NCBI GenBank assembly: GCA_041485385.1
Contig: JBGPJM010000105.1
Location: 1-15,877, forward strand
DNA: 15,877 nt
Direction of reading: 5' to 3'
From: JBGPJM01 sp041485385
GTDB taxonomy: Bacteria > Planctomycetota > Phycisphaerae > Phycisphaerales > UBA1924
How positions within the stretch are numbered: position 1 is the stretch's first letter; the number at the start of each line of letters is the position of its first letter. Under the pieces are notes generated by a model that was not told the origin of the DNA, did not search any database, and saw only the letters and a list, made by a program, of their open reading frames with translations. The translations under genes and the position numbers were made by a program. This document shows, piece after piece, positions 1-7,933 of the stretch.

Positions 1-2079
1 CTGCCCTCCAACCCCTTCTACGACCCGGCAACGCCACGGTCCCCGAAATCGCGCGTCTGGGCCCTGGGACTCCGCAACCCTTACCGCTTCACCGTACGCC
101 CGGGCACGGGCAGCCCTGACCCCACGGCCGCGAACCCGGGCGCGCTCTACGTCGGCGATGTCGGCTGGAGCAGCCTGGAGGAACTGAACGTGGTCAGGAC
201 GGGCGGGCGCAACCTCGGCTGGCCGATCTTCGAGGGGCTGGAGACCCAGCCGGAATATGCCGCGATCGACCCCGACAACCAGGACGCGCCCAACCCGCTC
301 TACTCCCCGAACGGTCCGTGCACCCGCCGGTACTTCGGTTTCCAGGCCCTGCTGATCCAGGACACGCTCGTTCCCTCTCCCTCCTTTCCCAACCCGTGCA
401 ACCCGGCCCAGCAGATCCCGGCTTTGGTCCGGCATTTCGTGCACACGCGCCCGGCGATCGACTGGGGCCACTACGACGGGCCGGCCCGCACCGGGATCTA
501 CAACGGCAACGACGCCGACATCGCCCTGGTGGGCGACCCGGGCTCGCCGGTACAGGGGCCGCAGTTCGGTGGCGACTGCTCGGTAGGCGGGGTGTGGTAC
601 ACGGGCACGTCCTTCCCGGCGCAGTACCAGAACACGTATTTTCAAGGGGACTTTGCCGCCCTCTGGATCCGCAACTTCGAGTTCGACTCGTCGGACCACC
701 CGACACTCGTCCACGACTTTGAGAACGCCGCGGGTTCGGTCGTCGCCCTGGCGGTCGACCCGGTGGCGGGCGACCTGTACTTCATCAACTACGACGACGT
801 GGGCGTCTCGACGTTGCGGCGGGTGTACTACCAGAACGTCGCGCCACCCGTGGCGGTCGCCGCGGCCGCGCCGCGCTACGGCCCGACACCGCTGGCCGTG
901 CAGTTCGACAGCACGGGGAGCAGCGACCCCGGGGGCCAGGGGCTCACGTTCGACTGGGACTTCGGCGACGGCTCGGCGCATTCATCGTTGTCCAACCCCG
1001 CGCACACGTACCTGGCCCTGGAGGATGTGACGGCCCAGGGCACGATCGTGGCGCGAGTGTTCTCGCTGGTCCCTCCCGGCCCGCAGGGGGGCGGCAACCA
1101 TGACCCCGAGGTCATCCGCGACGGCGATTTCCCGCCGGTCGGGACCGATGATTCGTCCCGCCAGTTCGACACGTTCCACTCCGGCGACCAGGGCAATGAC
1201 GACTGGATTGGGTACACGTTCACGCAGCCGCACCAGTTCCGCCGGCTCGTGTTCCAGGAGGGGATGCACTTCGGCGACGGCGGGTGGTTCGACACGCTGC
1301 ACGTGCAGACCCTGAACGGCGCCGTCTGGTCGGACGTGGGCGGGCTGGCCATCTCGCCGCCGTACCCCGGTGGCAACAACGTCTGGTACGAGACCTTCAC
1401 GATGACCTTCGACCCGGTCACGGCCTCGGGCCTCCGCATCCGGGGCGTGCCCGGCGGCGACGGTCTGTTCATTTCCGTCGGCGAGCTCCGCGTCCTGGCG
1501 ACGCCGGCCGGCGGCGTCGGCCCGGCCCGGCGCGATGCCACGCTCACCGTCACGAGCAGCGCCGGATCCTCGTCGACCGCGACGCTGCCGATCTGGCTCG
1601 ACAACACCCCGCCGGTCGTAACCATCACCAGCCCGGTCAACGGCTCCACGTACTCGATCTTCGCCGAGACCGACATGCCACTCACCGCCACGGTCAGCGA
1701 CGCCGAACAGCCGGCCGGTCAGCTCTCCTGTTCGTGGCAGACGATCCTCCACCACAACGACCACACGCACCCCGGCGGGATCGACCGCCGCTGCACGACT
1801 TCGACGGTCTTCTCGCCCATCGGGTGCGACGGCAACATCTACTTCTACGAGACCCGGCTCATCGTCACCGACCCCCTGGGGCTCTCCACCACGACCTCTG
1901 CATTCGTCTACCCCAACTGCTGCCGCGCCGACTGGAACAACTCCGGTCGCGTCAACTCGCAGGACTTCTTCGACTTCCTCACCGATTTCTTCAACGGCGC
2001 GGCCGACTTCAACAGGAATGCCCGCACCGATTCGCAGGATTTCTTCGACTTCCTGACCGCGTTCTTCGCCGGCTGCTGA
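1..2079 (+). CDS. Secreted PQQ-dependent sugar dehydrogenase (GSDH family) with PKD, F5/8C-like and GC-type dockerin modules; 5' truncated
   Basis: The frame is open from base 1, so the start and signal peptide lie outside the window; 692 residues are visible. Residues 1-275 are the end of a glucose/sorbosone dehydrogenase beta-propeller. Family marks are VWALGLRNPYRF (19-30; R25-N26 fit the PQQ-contacting region), YVGDVG with EELN (50-63) and GWPIFEG. Proteins of this family oxidise sugars outside the cytoplasm with PQQ. A PKD fold starts near 282 and has DWDFGDG at 318-324. It is interrupted at about 346-505 by a segment resembling an F5/8C (discoidin) carbohydrate-binding domain, and its last strand resumes near 510. 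A second Ig-like domain starts at TPPVVTITSPV, and the tail is a dockerin-like pair ending in GC. GTG at 190 is internal, not the start. The substrate cannot be read from the sequence. Family assignment is firm; the F5/8C label is less so. Confidence 0.9.
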   Translation: MPSNPFYDPATPRSPKSRVWALGLRNPYRFTVRPGTGSPDPTAANPGALYVGDVGWSSLEELNVVRTGGRNLGWPIFEGLETQPEYAAIDPDNQDAPNPLYSPNGPCTRRYFGFQALLIQDTLVPSPSFPNPCNPAQQIPALVRHFVHTRPAIDWGHYDGPARTGIYNGNDADIALVGDPGSPVQGPQFGGDCSVGGVWYTGTSFPAQYQNTYFQGDFAALWIRNFEFDSSDHPTLVHDFENAAGSVVALAVDPVAGDLYFINYDDVGVSTLRRVYYQNVAPPVAVAAAAPRYGPTPLAVQFDSTGSSDPGGQGLTFDWDFGDGSAHSSLSNPAHTYLALEDVTAQGTIVARVFSLVPPGPQGGGNHDPEVIRDGDFPPVGTDDSSRQFDTFHSGDQGNDDWIGYTFTQPHQFRRLVFQEGMHFGDGGWFDTLHVQTLNGAVWSDVGGLAISPPYPGGNNVWYETFTMTFDPVTASGLRIRGVPGGDGLFISVGELRVLATPAGGVGPARRDATLTVTSSAGSSSTATLPIWLDNTPPVVTITSPVNGSTYSIFAETDMPLTATVSDAEQPAGQLSCSWQTILHHNDHTHPGGIDRRCTTSTVFSPIGCDGNIYFYETRLIVTDPLGLSTTTSAFVYPNCCRADWNNSGRVNSQDFFDFLTDFFNGAADFNRNARTDSQDFFDFLTAFFAGC
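1930..2076 (+). repeat. GC-type dockerin-like duplicated Ca-binding motif
   Basis: Two copies of a roughly 25-residue unit begin at D644 (base 1930) and D669 (base 2005), 75 bp apart. Both contain SQDFFDFLT, followed by a short Phe-rich helix. Each starts like an EF-hand loop (DWNNSGRVNSQD and DFNRNARTDSQD), although the second lacks the usual Gly and has Arg/Ala in the loop. The protein ends in Gly-Cys. Dockerin-like tails of this type are common on planctomycete secreted proteins. No cohesin partner is known to me for them, so a sorting or anchoring role is an inference. Confidence 0.8.
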
Positions 2080-2116
2080 ACTGATCGACGATCGGCACCG
2101 CTCGGGCCGCGCGGCG

Positions 2117-2146
2117 CGACCGCCCGCCGAAACTGTCTCATAATCG
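2117..2146 (+). promoter_or_regulatory. Candidate promoter of the secreted 888-aa protein gene
   Basis: CGACC at 2117-2121 is followed, after 17 bases, by CATAATCG at 2139-2146. CATAAT matches the bacterial -10 consensus at 5 of 6 positions. The -35 part keeps only the GAC core of TTGACA. The same pair of elements with nearly the same spacing occurs before the ferredoxin gene and the NmrA-like gene, which is the main reason to call it. It implies a 5' leader of about 170 bases. Confidence 0.4.
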
Positions 2147-2247
2147 TCCCGGACGCGCGCCGGGGCGCCCCAAGAACCCCGGAATCCGGGCCCGACTTCG
2201 CTTGCCCGCGACCCGGCATAAGGTAGGCTGTGTGGGGGAAGGCTCCG

Positions 2248-2261
2248 GCTCGGCGCCGAGC
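2248..2261. promoter_or_regulatory. 14-bp perfect palindrome in the 5' leader
   Basis: GCTCGGCGCCGAGC is a perfect inverted repeat with no spacer. It lies between the candidate promoter at 2117-2146 and the ribosome binding site near 2302. It could be an operator for a dimeric regulator. As RNA, only an inner-looped version of it could fold. It could also be chance in GC-rich DNA. Confidence 0.3.
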
Positions 2262-2301
2262 GTGGCCGTTGGCCGATTCCCACACCGGGTGGTACCGGCA
2301 C

Positions 2302-2312
2302 GGAGAAGGAAG
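2302..2312 (+). promoter_or_regulatory. Ribosome binding site that fixes the GTG start at 2323
   Basis: GGAGAAGGAAG lies about 10-12 bases before GTG 2323. The alternative GTG at 2230 has no comparable site and would add 31 residues in front of a classical signal peptide. Confidence 0.7.
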
Positions 2313-2322
2313 CCCGCCGCCT

Positions 2323-4989
2323 GTGGGAAACAAGCGAAACTTCGTACGAGCGTTCGCCGTAGTCGCGGCCGGCTGGTCAGCGGTCGTCGCGCCGACGGCG
2401 CACGCCGGCGGGGTGCCCCGCGCGGGCGAGGCTGGCTCGTCCAAACACGGGTTGGCCGCGAGGCCCGAAGCGCGTCGGTTCGCGTTCGACGGCCGGTTCA
2501 TCGCTTCGCCCGGGCTGGCGTTCACGCTGTCGCGCGCCGTCCCGACGCTGGACCCCGTCGGCCTCCGCGTGGAGGCCAACCTGCCGCGGTACGCCCCGCC
2601 CCTGGCCATCGCCAGCGCGCCCGTCTTCGAGAGCATCCGCAGCAACAACGCCTTCGATCAGCTCCTGGGCTCGGGCCTGGACCACGACGGCGTCACGCCG
2701 CTGCTGGTCGTGCTCGAGGACCGCACGAATTCGATGGTGCTCGACGTGTTCACGGTGACCGGCATCGCCCAGGCGGACGCCACGGGCGTTGGACGAGTGC
2801 GGACCGTGCTCCCCCCCTCGGGCGACCTGATGCGGGGCCTCGTTCCGGACAAGGCCTACCGGCCGATCGCCGCGGCCGTGTGCCATGGTCTGATCGTCAT
2901 CAACTGCACGGTGGCCAGCCACATCCAGCCCGCGGACGTCTGGGGCGACAGCGCGACGGCGATGGTCGTTTCTCAGGACCTCGGCGCCACCTGGACGGTG
3001 CAGCTCGAAAGCGAGCGGTTCGCGCCCGGCTGGCGCCGCGGCCTCTCGTGGACAATGCAGAACTGGTGGCCGTCGGCCCGCAGCGAGGCGCCGACGGAGG
3101 CTTTCTTCGCGGCCACCGACTATTGCTTCAACCCCGGCGCACCCGGCGGGCGTCTGCTCCTCATGCGCGCCGCGCGAGCGTCGGCGGAAGAGCCATGGGT
3201 GCTCGACACCGGCGTCGTGGCGCTCTCCAGCGAGGCAAGCGAGCATTACCACACCGGCGGCGTGGTGCCATTCCAGGGCGGCGGCCTGCGCGCCTTCGCC
3301 TCGATCGGCGACACGCGCCCGCGCAACCGCATCGTTTCGCTCACTCGCGCCGACCACGACCTGGCGGCGCTCGATGGATGGGCGACGCAGCAGGATTTCC
3401 ACGGCGCGGCGGGCAGCCCCGGCATCGACGCGAACCAGTTCGTCGGCTGCGCTCCCGGCCCCGACCCCCAGAGCGTGCTCGCCGGCTCGGATTTCTCGTC
3501 CGAGCAGATCCTCCTCCTGTCCATGAACGATCAGGCGCCGTCGCACCCACTGACCCGCCGCCTCTTCGGTCTTGAGCGATCCGACGGCTTCAAGAACGAG
3601 ATCTTCAGCATCAGGACGCCCACCCCCGAGCTTGGCGGACCCTACTGCGCCAGCTACCAGCCCGCCGTCCCCGGCCCCAGCCCCACCAGCCTGCGCACTC
3701 TCTACTCCGCCGACGGTTTTTTCTGGGCGCAGGCGGCCCAGCAACTCTCCGGCTTTCCCTGCCTCCACGCTGGCCACATCTACTTCGACGGCGCAAGGGG
3801 GTTCGCCCTCCGCCGCATCCAGACGCCGTCGATGGTCACCCGGCGACCCTTGCTCGTGGGGCCCGGCGGTCTGCAGCGCACCCGCGCCGACCCGGTTCTC
3901 AGCTCTCCATCGGGCCGGGTAGTCATGCTGCAGCGAGACTCGGCCGGCCGGTGGACCGACGAGGGCCTGCCGCTCTCTCCACAGCCGCCGGCGATCGGCC
4001 CGGTCTACCGGATCCGCAGCGCCCACGCCGATCAATCGACGCTGCTGGGCCGGCTTCTTCCCGCCGGGCCCGCGCCGTTCCATGACTCGATCCTTGGTCG
4101 GCACCTCCAGCTGCGCTGGTGGATCATGAACCCCGATCCATCCCGAACCGCTCGCCTGAACGTCGGTGTTGGCGACTCGAGCCAGGCGCCCCTGATCTAC
4201 CGCTCGAGCATCGTTTCGTCCGTCAGGTCCTGGATCCCGGTGGTCGCCGCCGACTTCATCGACCTCGCCGAGGGCGAGCCGCCGGTAATGAACCTCCTTG
4301 CCGCCGATCCGGTCTGCGACGACCAGACCGTCTACTTCGCCCTCGACACCGTCGAAGAGGGGTTCGGCTTCCCGGGCTATCCGTTGCCGCCCGACGACTC
4401 CGTCCCCGCCGTCGGAACGCCCTGTCCGGACGAGCTTGGTTCCGTCCGCGGGTTCTCCTGCGGGCCCGCGTGGACCATCACGCTGGCCCTGCAGATCGCC
4501 GAGGACGGATTCGACGACGGCGTCAACCTGCAGAGAAGCTGGCCGCTCGCGACGATCTGGGCCGATGATGCGAACTACATCAGACTGATCGCCGACACCG
4601 CGACCGGCTCGCTGCAGGCCGCCCTGACGCTCCGCGGCAGGGAGGTGCTCACACTGACCGGCAGGCCAACCTCATGGCAGCGCGGATCGCCGGTGCTGGT
4701 TTCGCTCTCGCTTCCAGGTGGCGACCAGCCGCTCGAGATGACCCTGAGCGCCGGCGGTCAGGACATGCACACGGTCGTCGGCGGCACTGTGCGACCCGTT
4801 GCGGCGGCGTTCACCCCGCGGGAGCTCCGATTCTTCGGCCCCGGTCCCCGATCCTCGCTGGGAATCGGATCGGCGGTCGGCACCATCACGGTCTGGGGCG
4901 GCCAGATCGACGAGAACCGCGCCCTCGACGACCGCCAGCGGCGCGACCTGCTGACCAGCCTGCGGTTCCTCGACCTCCCCCTCCCGTGA
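2323..4989 (+). CDS. Secreted protein of unnamed family: sialidase-like propeller region plus LamG-like C-terminal domain
   Basis: The protein has 888 residues from GTG 2323, chosen for its ribosome binding site and because it puts a signal peptide at the very N-terminus. That peptide has basic residues (MGNKRNFVR), a hydrophobic core, and probable cleavage after Ala-His-Ala near residue 28. I do not recognise a named family. One perfect Asp-box (S-x-D-x-G-x-T-W, 217-224) and several repeated beta-rich stretches suggest a sialidase-type beta-propeller. No sialidase Arg triad or catalytic Tyr/Glu set could be assigned. From about residue 720 the pattern (WTITLALQI, VLVSLSLPGG, ITVWGGQIDENRAL, then a short helix) resembles a LamG/concanavalin-like domain. 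There is no dockerin tail or membrane anchor, unlike its upstream neighbour. A carbohydrate-binding or degrading role is plausible but unproven. Confidence 0.8.
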   Translation: MGNKRNFVRAFAVVAAGWSAVVAPTAHAGGVPRAGEAGSSKHGLAARPEARRFAFDGRFIASPGLAFTLSRAVPTLDPVGLRVEANLPRYAPPLAIASAPVFESIRSNNAFDQLLGSGLDHDGVTPLLVVLEDRTNSMVLDVFTVTGIAQADATGVGRVRTVLPPSGDLMRGLVPDKAYRPIAAAVCHGLIVINCTVASHIQPADVWGDSATAMVVSQDLGATWTVQLESERFAPGWRRGLSWTMQNWWPSARSEAPTEAFFAATDYCFNPGAPGGRLLLMRAARASAEEPWVLDTGVVALSSEASEHYHTGGVVPFQGGGLRAFASIGDTRPRNRIVSLTRADHDLAALDGWATQQDFHGAAGSPGIDANQFVGCAPGPDPQSVLAGSDFSSEQILLLSMNDQAPSHPLTRRLFGLERSDGFKNEIFSIRTPTPELGGPYCASYQPAVPGPSPTSLRTLYSADGFFWAQAAQQLSGFPCLHAGHIYFDGARGFALRRIQTPSMVTRRPLLVGPGGLQRTRADPVLSSPSGRVVMLQRDSAGRWTDEGLPLSPQPPAIGPVYRIRSAHADQSTLLGRLLPAGPAPFHDSILGRHLQLRWWIMNPDPSRTARLNVGVGDSSQAPLIYRSSIVSSVRSWIPVVAADFIDLAEGEPPVMNLLAADPVCDDQTVYFALDTVEEGFGFPGYPLPPDDSVPAVGTPCPDELGSVRGFSCGPAWTITLALQIAEDGFDDGVNLQRSWPLATIWADDANYIRLIADTATGSLQAALTLRGREVLTLTGRPTSWQRGSPVLVSLSLPGGDQPLEMTLSAGGQDMHTVVGGTVRPVAAAFTPRELRFFGPGPRSSLGIGSAVGTITVWGGQIDENRALDDRQRRDLLTSLRFLDLPLP

Positions 4990-5015
4990 GCCGCCGGAGT
5001 GACGCCCGACTCGCC

Positions 5016-5046
5016 CGACCGCCCACCTTGCCCCGGTGTATCATCG
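5016..5046 (+). promoter_or_regulatory. Candidate promoter of the ferredoxin-led operon
   Basis: CGACC (5016-5020), 18 bases, then TATCATCG (5039-5046); TATCAT matches the -10 consensus at 5 of 6 positions. The -10 sits in the centre of an inverted repeat (5031-5049). The start codon is about 90 bases downstream. The motif recurs before two other genes of the window. Confidence 0.45.
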
Positions 5047-5049
5047 GGG
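5031..5049. repeat. Inverted repeat overlapping the candidate -10 box
   Basis: CCCCGGTG and CATCGGGG flank the triplet TAT. This is an 8-bp stem with one G-T mismatch. No T-tract follows, so a terminator for the preceding gene is unlikely. Its position over the -10 box suits an operator. Confidence 0.4.
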
Positions 5050-5117
5050 GAATTCATATCCCACGATCGATCGGCGGCTGTACGGAGGCAGCGAACACGC
5101 CCGCGTCCCGGCCGCGC

Positions 5118-5123
5118 AGAGGA
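5118..5123 (+). promoter_or_regulatory. Ribosome binding site of the ferredoxin gene
   Basis: AGAGGA ends 10 bases before ATG 5134. It supports that start over the in-frame upstream extension to 4999, which would add 45 residues with no resemblance to ferredoxins. Confidence 0.7.
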
Positions 5124-5133
5124 TGTCCACCGC

Positions 5134-5394
5134 ATGCCACATATCATCGGCGAACCCTGCATCGGCACCAAGGACACCTCCTGCGTGGAGGTCTGCCCGG
5201 TGGACTGCATCCACCCCACCAAGAACGAGGTCGAGTTCGAGAAGGCCGACCAGCTCTTCATCGACCCGGACACGTGCATCGACTGCGGCCTGTGCGTGGA
5301 CGAGTGCCCCGTAAAGGCAATCTACCCGCAGGAGGACCTGCCCGGGGAGTGGAACAGGTACGTCCAGATCAACGTGGAGTACTACAAGAAGTAG
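5134..5394 (+). CDS. Ferredoxin, 7Fe type ([3Fe-4S] + [4Fe-4S])
   Basis: The product is an 86-residue soluble electron carrier. The cysteines are C9, C17, C21 (CP), C25, C48, C51, C54 and C58 (CP). In the first motif the position that would make a full C-x2-C is Thr12. By comparison with Azotobacter FdI-type proteins, C9, C17 and C58 would hold a [3Fe-4S] cluster, and C21, C48, C51 and C54 a [4Fe-4S] cluster. The C-terminal part (DLPGEWNRYVQIN) is also typical of these ferredoxins. It is the first gene of a four-gene + strand run, and its stop lies 7 bases before the glycosyltransferase start. Its redox partner is not visible. The family call is firm; the cluster type is inferred from cysteine spacing. 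Confidence 0.95.
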   Translation: MPHIIGEPCIGTKDTSCVEVCPVDCIHPTKNEVEFEKADQLFIDPDTCIDCGLCVDECPVKAIYPQEDLPGEWNRYVQINVEYYKK

Positions 5395-5401
5395 CCTCTC
5401 C

Positions 5402-7150
5402 ATGACCACCAACTCCGCGCCCGCTCTGCAAACGCCCGGCGAGCCCTCCGTCCCGGGCCGGCACCGCGTTTGGGGCTTCGTCGGAGCGGTCTTGGGTGCT
5501 CGCCTCGTCTACCTCTTCTGGTTCTGCCCCTATGACCTCGTCGAGGACGAGGCCTCGTACTGGGAGTGGTCCCGTCACCTCGACTTGTCCTATTACACCA
5601 AGGGACCCGGCATCGCGCTGGCCGTCCGCGCGGCCACCGAGCTCCTCGGCACATCCGAGGCTGCGATCCGCACCGTCGCGGCGCTTTCCGGCGCCGTCGC
5701 CGCGCTCGCCGTCGCGACTCTCGCCGGACTGGCCGCCGCATTCCCCTCTCCGGGTCGCTTTTCGTCGTCCTTCGGCGCGCCCGCGGCCCTGTATGCCGCC
5801 GCGATCTTCACGCTCTGCCCGATCTTCCAGGCCACCTCGATCTTCGCCACGATCGACGGCCCGTATGTCGCCTGCTGGGCGCTCGCCGCCCTCTTCGCTT
5901 TTCTCGCGCTCGAACGCTCGTCGCGCTGGGCGTGGCCGGCGCTGGGCCTGGCCCTGGGTGTGGGTTTCCTTTTCAAGTACACCATCCTCCTGCTTATCCC
6001 CGGGCTGCTCCTCCACACGTTCGCGCATCGACGTCGTCTTTCTCTGACGCCACGCTGGCCGCTCCTCCTGCTCGCCACCGTCACGATTTTCGGCGCCGGC
6101 CTTGCCCCCGTCGTCTACTGGAACGCCTCCCACGACTGGCCCACGCTCGCCCACCTCCTGGGCCATGTCGGCGTCCGCGGCGGCGACATGCCCCTGTCCC
6201 ACAGGCCGTACAACCCCGCCTGGACACTCAGTTTCCTGGGCGTCCAGCTCGGCGCCGTCGGGCCCGCGCTCATCCTCTCGATCGTCGCCGCCATCGCCAC
6301 GCTCCGTGCACGCGACCCCGACAATCCCAGCCGCGACGCTCGTGGGCGGAGCTCCCATCCACTCTCCCCCGACCCGCGACGCCCGGCACGGCTGTTCCTC
6401 ATCGCCTGCGCCGTGCCGATCCTCCTGTTCTACTTCGCGATCTCGTTCTTCACCGAGCCCGAGGGAAACTGGGCGATGGGCGGCTATGTCACCCTCCTCG
6501 CCCTCGCCGGCTGGACCGTCGCCGAGGCCCTGCCGCACTACCGCACCAAGGTTGCAGCCTGGCGAGCCCTCCCCACGCCGCGTCCGCACATGGGCATCCT
6601 CTTCCGAAAGCCCGAGACGACGCCGCAGGTCCTCTGGCACTTCACGCTCGCCTACGGAATCATCACCGCGCTGGGCCTGATCCGCATGGACCTGCTCGCC
6701 GGGGCGATCTCGCCCGGCAACCCCGGGCGCGCCGCCTCGCTCACCGGCGCATCGGTCCTGGGCCGGCACGCTTACGGCTACGCCTACCAGCTCAAGCGCG
6801 AAACCGACCTTGAGCCGTTCTACGTCGCCCAGCACTACGGACGCGCCGCGATCCTCGCCTTCTATGTGCCGGACCAACCGGCGGTCCGATGTACCTCGAG
6901 CCGGATGGGCGGCCGGCCCACACAATACGATTTCTGGCCCGACCGCAGCCTCGACGACCCTTCCCTGCTCGGCCGCCCCGCGGTCCTCTCCGGCGCCACC
7001 CTGCAGCAATGGGCGCCTCTTTTCGAGCGTGTCGAGCCCGTGCCCAACGGCAGGCTCAATGGCGAGCACAAGAAGGATCGCCTCGCCTTCCTCGGATACG
7101 GGTACAAGGGCTCGCCGGAAAGGGCGGGAGCGGCGAAAGGTGGAAAGTGA
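5402..7150 (+). CDS. Family-39 membrane glycosyltransferase (ArnT/PMT-like)
   Basis: The protein has 582 residues. A short N-terminal tail is followed by a hydrophobic helix (about 23-42). Next comes a loop with the family signature EDEASYWEWSRHLDLSYYTKGPG (split here: acidic E48-D49-E50, then YWEWS, then KGP at 67-69). The acidic pair is the expected catalytic/metal site of GT39/PMT_2 enzymes. About ten further hydrophobic segments run to near residue 445, with IDGPY (151-155) and FKYT (191-194) as further family marks. The last 130 residues are soluble, presumably periplasmic. Enzymes of this family move a sugar from a polyprenyl-phosphate carrier onto a lipid or protein on the outer face of the inner membrane. 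Acceptor and sugar are unknown. AAGAAG at the end of the ferredoxin gene is a weak ribosome binding site, and the 7-base gap suggests co-translation. Confidence 0.9.
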   Translation: MTTNSAPALQTPGEPSVPGRHRVWGFVGAVLGARLVYLFWFCPYDLVEDEASYWEWSRHLDLSYYTKGPGIALAVRAATELLGTSEAAIRTVAALSGAVAALAVATLAGLAAAFPSPGRFSSSFGAPAALYAAAIFTLCPIFQATSIFATIDGPYVACWALAALFAFLALERSSRWAWPALGLALGVGFLFKYTILLLIPGLLLHTFAHRRRLSLTPRWPLLLLATVTIFGAGLAPVVYWNASHDWPTLAHLLGHVGVRGGDMPLSHRPYNPAWTLSFLGVQLGAVGPALILSIVAAIATLRARDPDNPSRDARGRSSHPLSPDPRRPARLFLIACAVPILLFYFAISFFTEPEGNWAMGGYVTLLALAGWTVAEALPHYRTKVAAWRALPTPRPHMGILFRKPETTPQVLWHFTLAYGIITALGLIRMDLLAGAISPGNPGRAASLTGASVLGRHAYGYAYQLKRETDLEPFYVAQHYGRAAILAFYVPDQPAVRCTSSRMGGRPTQYDFWPDRSLDDPSLLGRPAVLSGATLQQWAPLFERVEPVPNGRLNGEHKKDRLAFLGYGYKGSPERAGAAKGGK

Positions 7151-7192
7151 GACAGTGAACAAGAGAGGACGCCCCGCAAGACCCGGTCCACC

Positions 7193-7933
7193 ATGACCAC
7201 CGCGCCCCCATCTCAGGTCTCCAGCGCCTCCGCCCGGGGGGGGTCGTCCCGCGGCGCTCTCCCGGCCCGCACACCGCTCGGACGTGTCCTCTATCGACTC
7301 CGTCCCAGTCTTCCCTGGCTTGTCGGTCTCCTCGCCGCGCTCCTCCTGGACCGGCTTGTCTATTCGCGCCTGGCCATCACCGAGACCGATCGGGCCGCCG
7401 CGCTCCAGTCCCGCGACCTCTATCGGATGTTCCGGGTCGCCGGCACGCTCTGGCCCTGGCTGATCATCGGCGCGGCCATGCTTCTGCTCGATCTCGGCAA
7501 GCGGCCCCGGCGCGCCCGCGACTTCCTCCGACGGCCGGTGTTCCTCCTGCTCAGCGCCGCGCTGGCCGGCCTGGCCGCCGAGAGCCTCAAGCCCCTCGTC
7601 GGACGCTACAAGCCCGAGAACACCGACGGCCACTACGTCTTCGCCGCGTTCTCCAAGCGACTGACCGACTGGCACGACCTGGGCATGGCCTCCAGCCACG
7701 CCGCCGTCGCGTTCGGCGCGGCCTTCGCCCTCTCCCTCATGCTCCCGCGGGCGGCGCCGCTGTTTCTTGTTCTCGCCATCGGCTGCGCCGTGACCCGCCT
7801 GCTCGCCGGCGCCCACTTCCTGTCTGACGTCTACGTGGCCGTCCTCCTTGCGTATGCCGTCACCACGGCCCTCTACCATCTGGACAGGCGCAACAACGAC
7901 GGCCGCTCGATCGACCAGCCGACAACGGCCTGA
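7193..7933 (+). CDS. PAP2-family membrane phosphatase
   Basis: The protein has 246 residues and about five or six hydrophobic segments. The three phosphatase motifs are visible. C1 is K133-x6-K140-P141, where the usual Arg of K-x6-R-P is Lys. C2 is SSH at 167-169 (canonical PSGH; Ser168 replaces Gly and Ala166 replaces Pro). C3 is R202-x5-H208-x3-D212 with the nucleophile His208. PAP2 enzymes dephosphorylate phosphatidic acid, undecaprenyl pyrophosphate or lipid A. The place between a GT39 enzyme and an LptF/G permease points to a polyprenyl or lipid A substrate. The gap to the upstream gene is 42 bases. A purine stretch at 7161-7170 lies too far (about 22 bases) from the ATG to be a convincing ribosome binding site. 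Confidence 0.9.
   Translation: MTTAPPSQVSSASARGGSSRGALPARTPLGRVLYRLRPSLPWLVGLLAALLLDRLVYSRLAITETDRAAALQSRDLYRMFRVAGTLWPWLIIGAAMLLLDLGKRPRRARDFLRRPVFLLLSAALAGLAAESLKPLVGRYKPENTDGHYVFAAFSKRLTDWHDLGMASSHAAVAFGAAFALSLMLPRAAPLFLVLAIGCAVTRLLAGAHFLSDVYVAVLLAYAVTTALYHLDRRNNDGRSIDQPTTA

Noticed and set aside
2230..2322. A GTG start at 2230 for the secreted protein
   Set aside because: It would bury the signal peptide 31 residues inside, and the ribosome binding site at 2302-2312 points to 2323.
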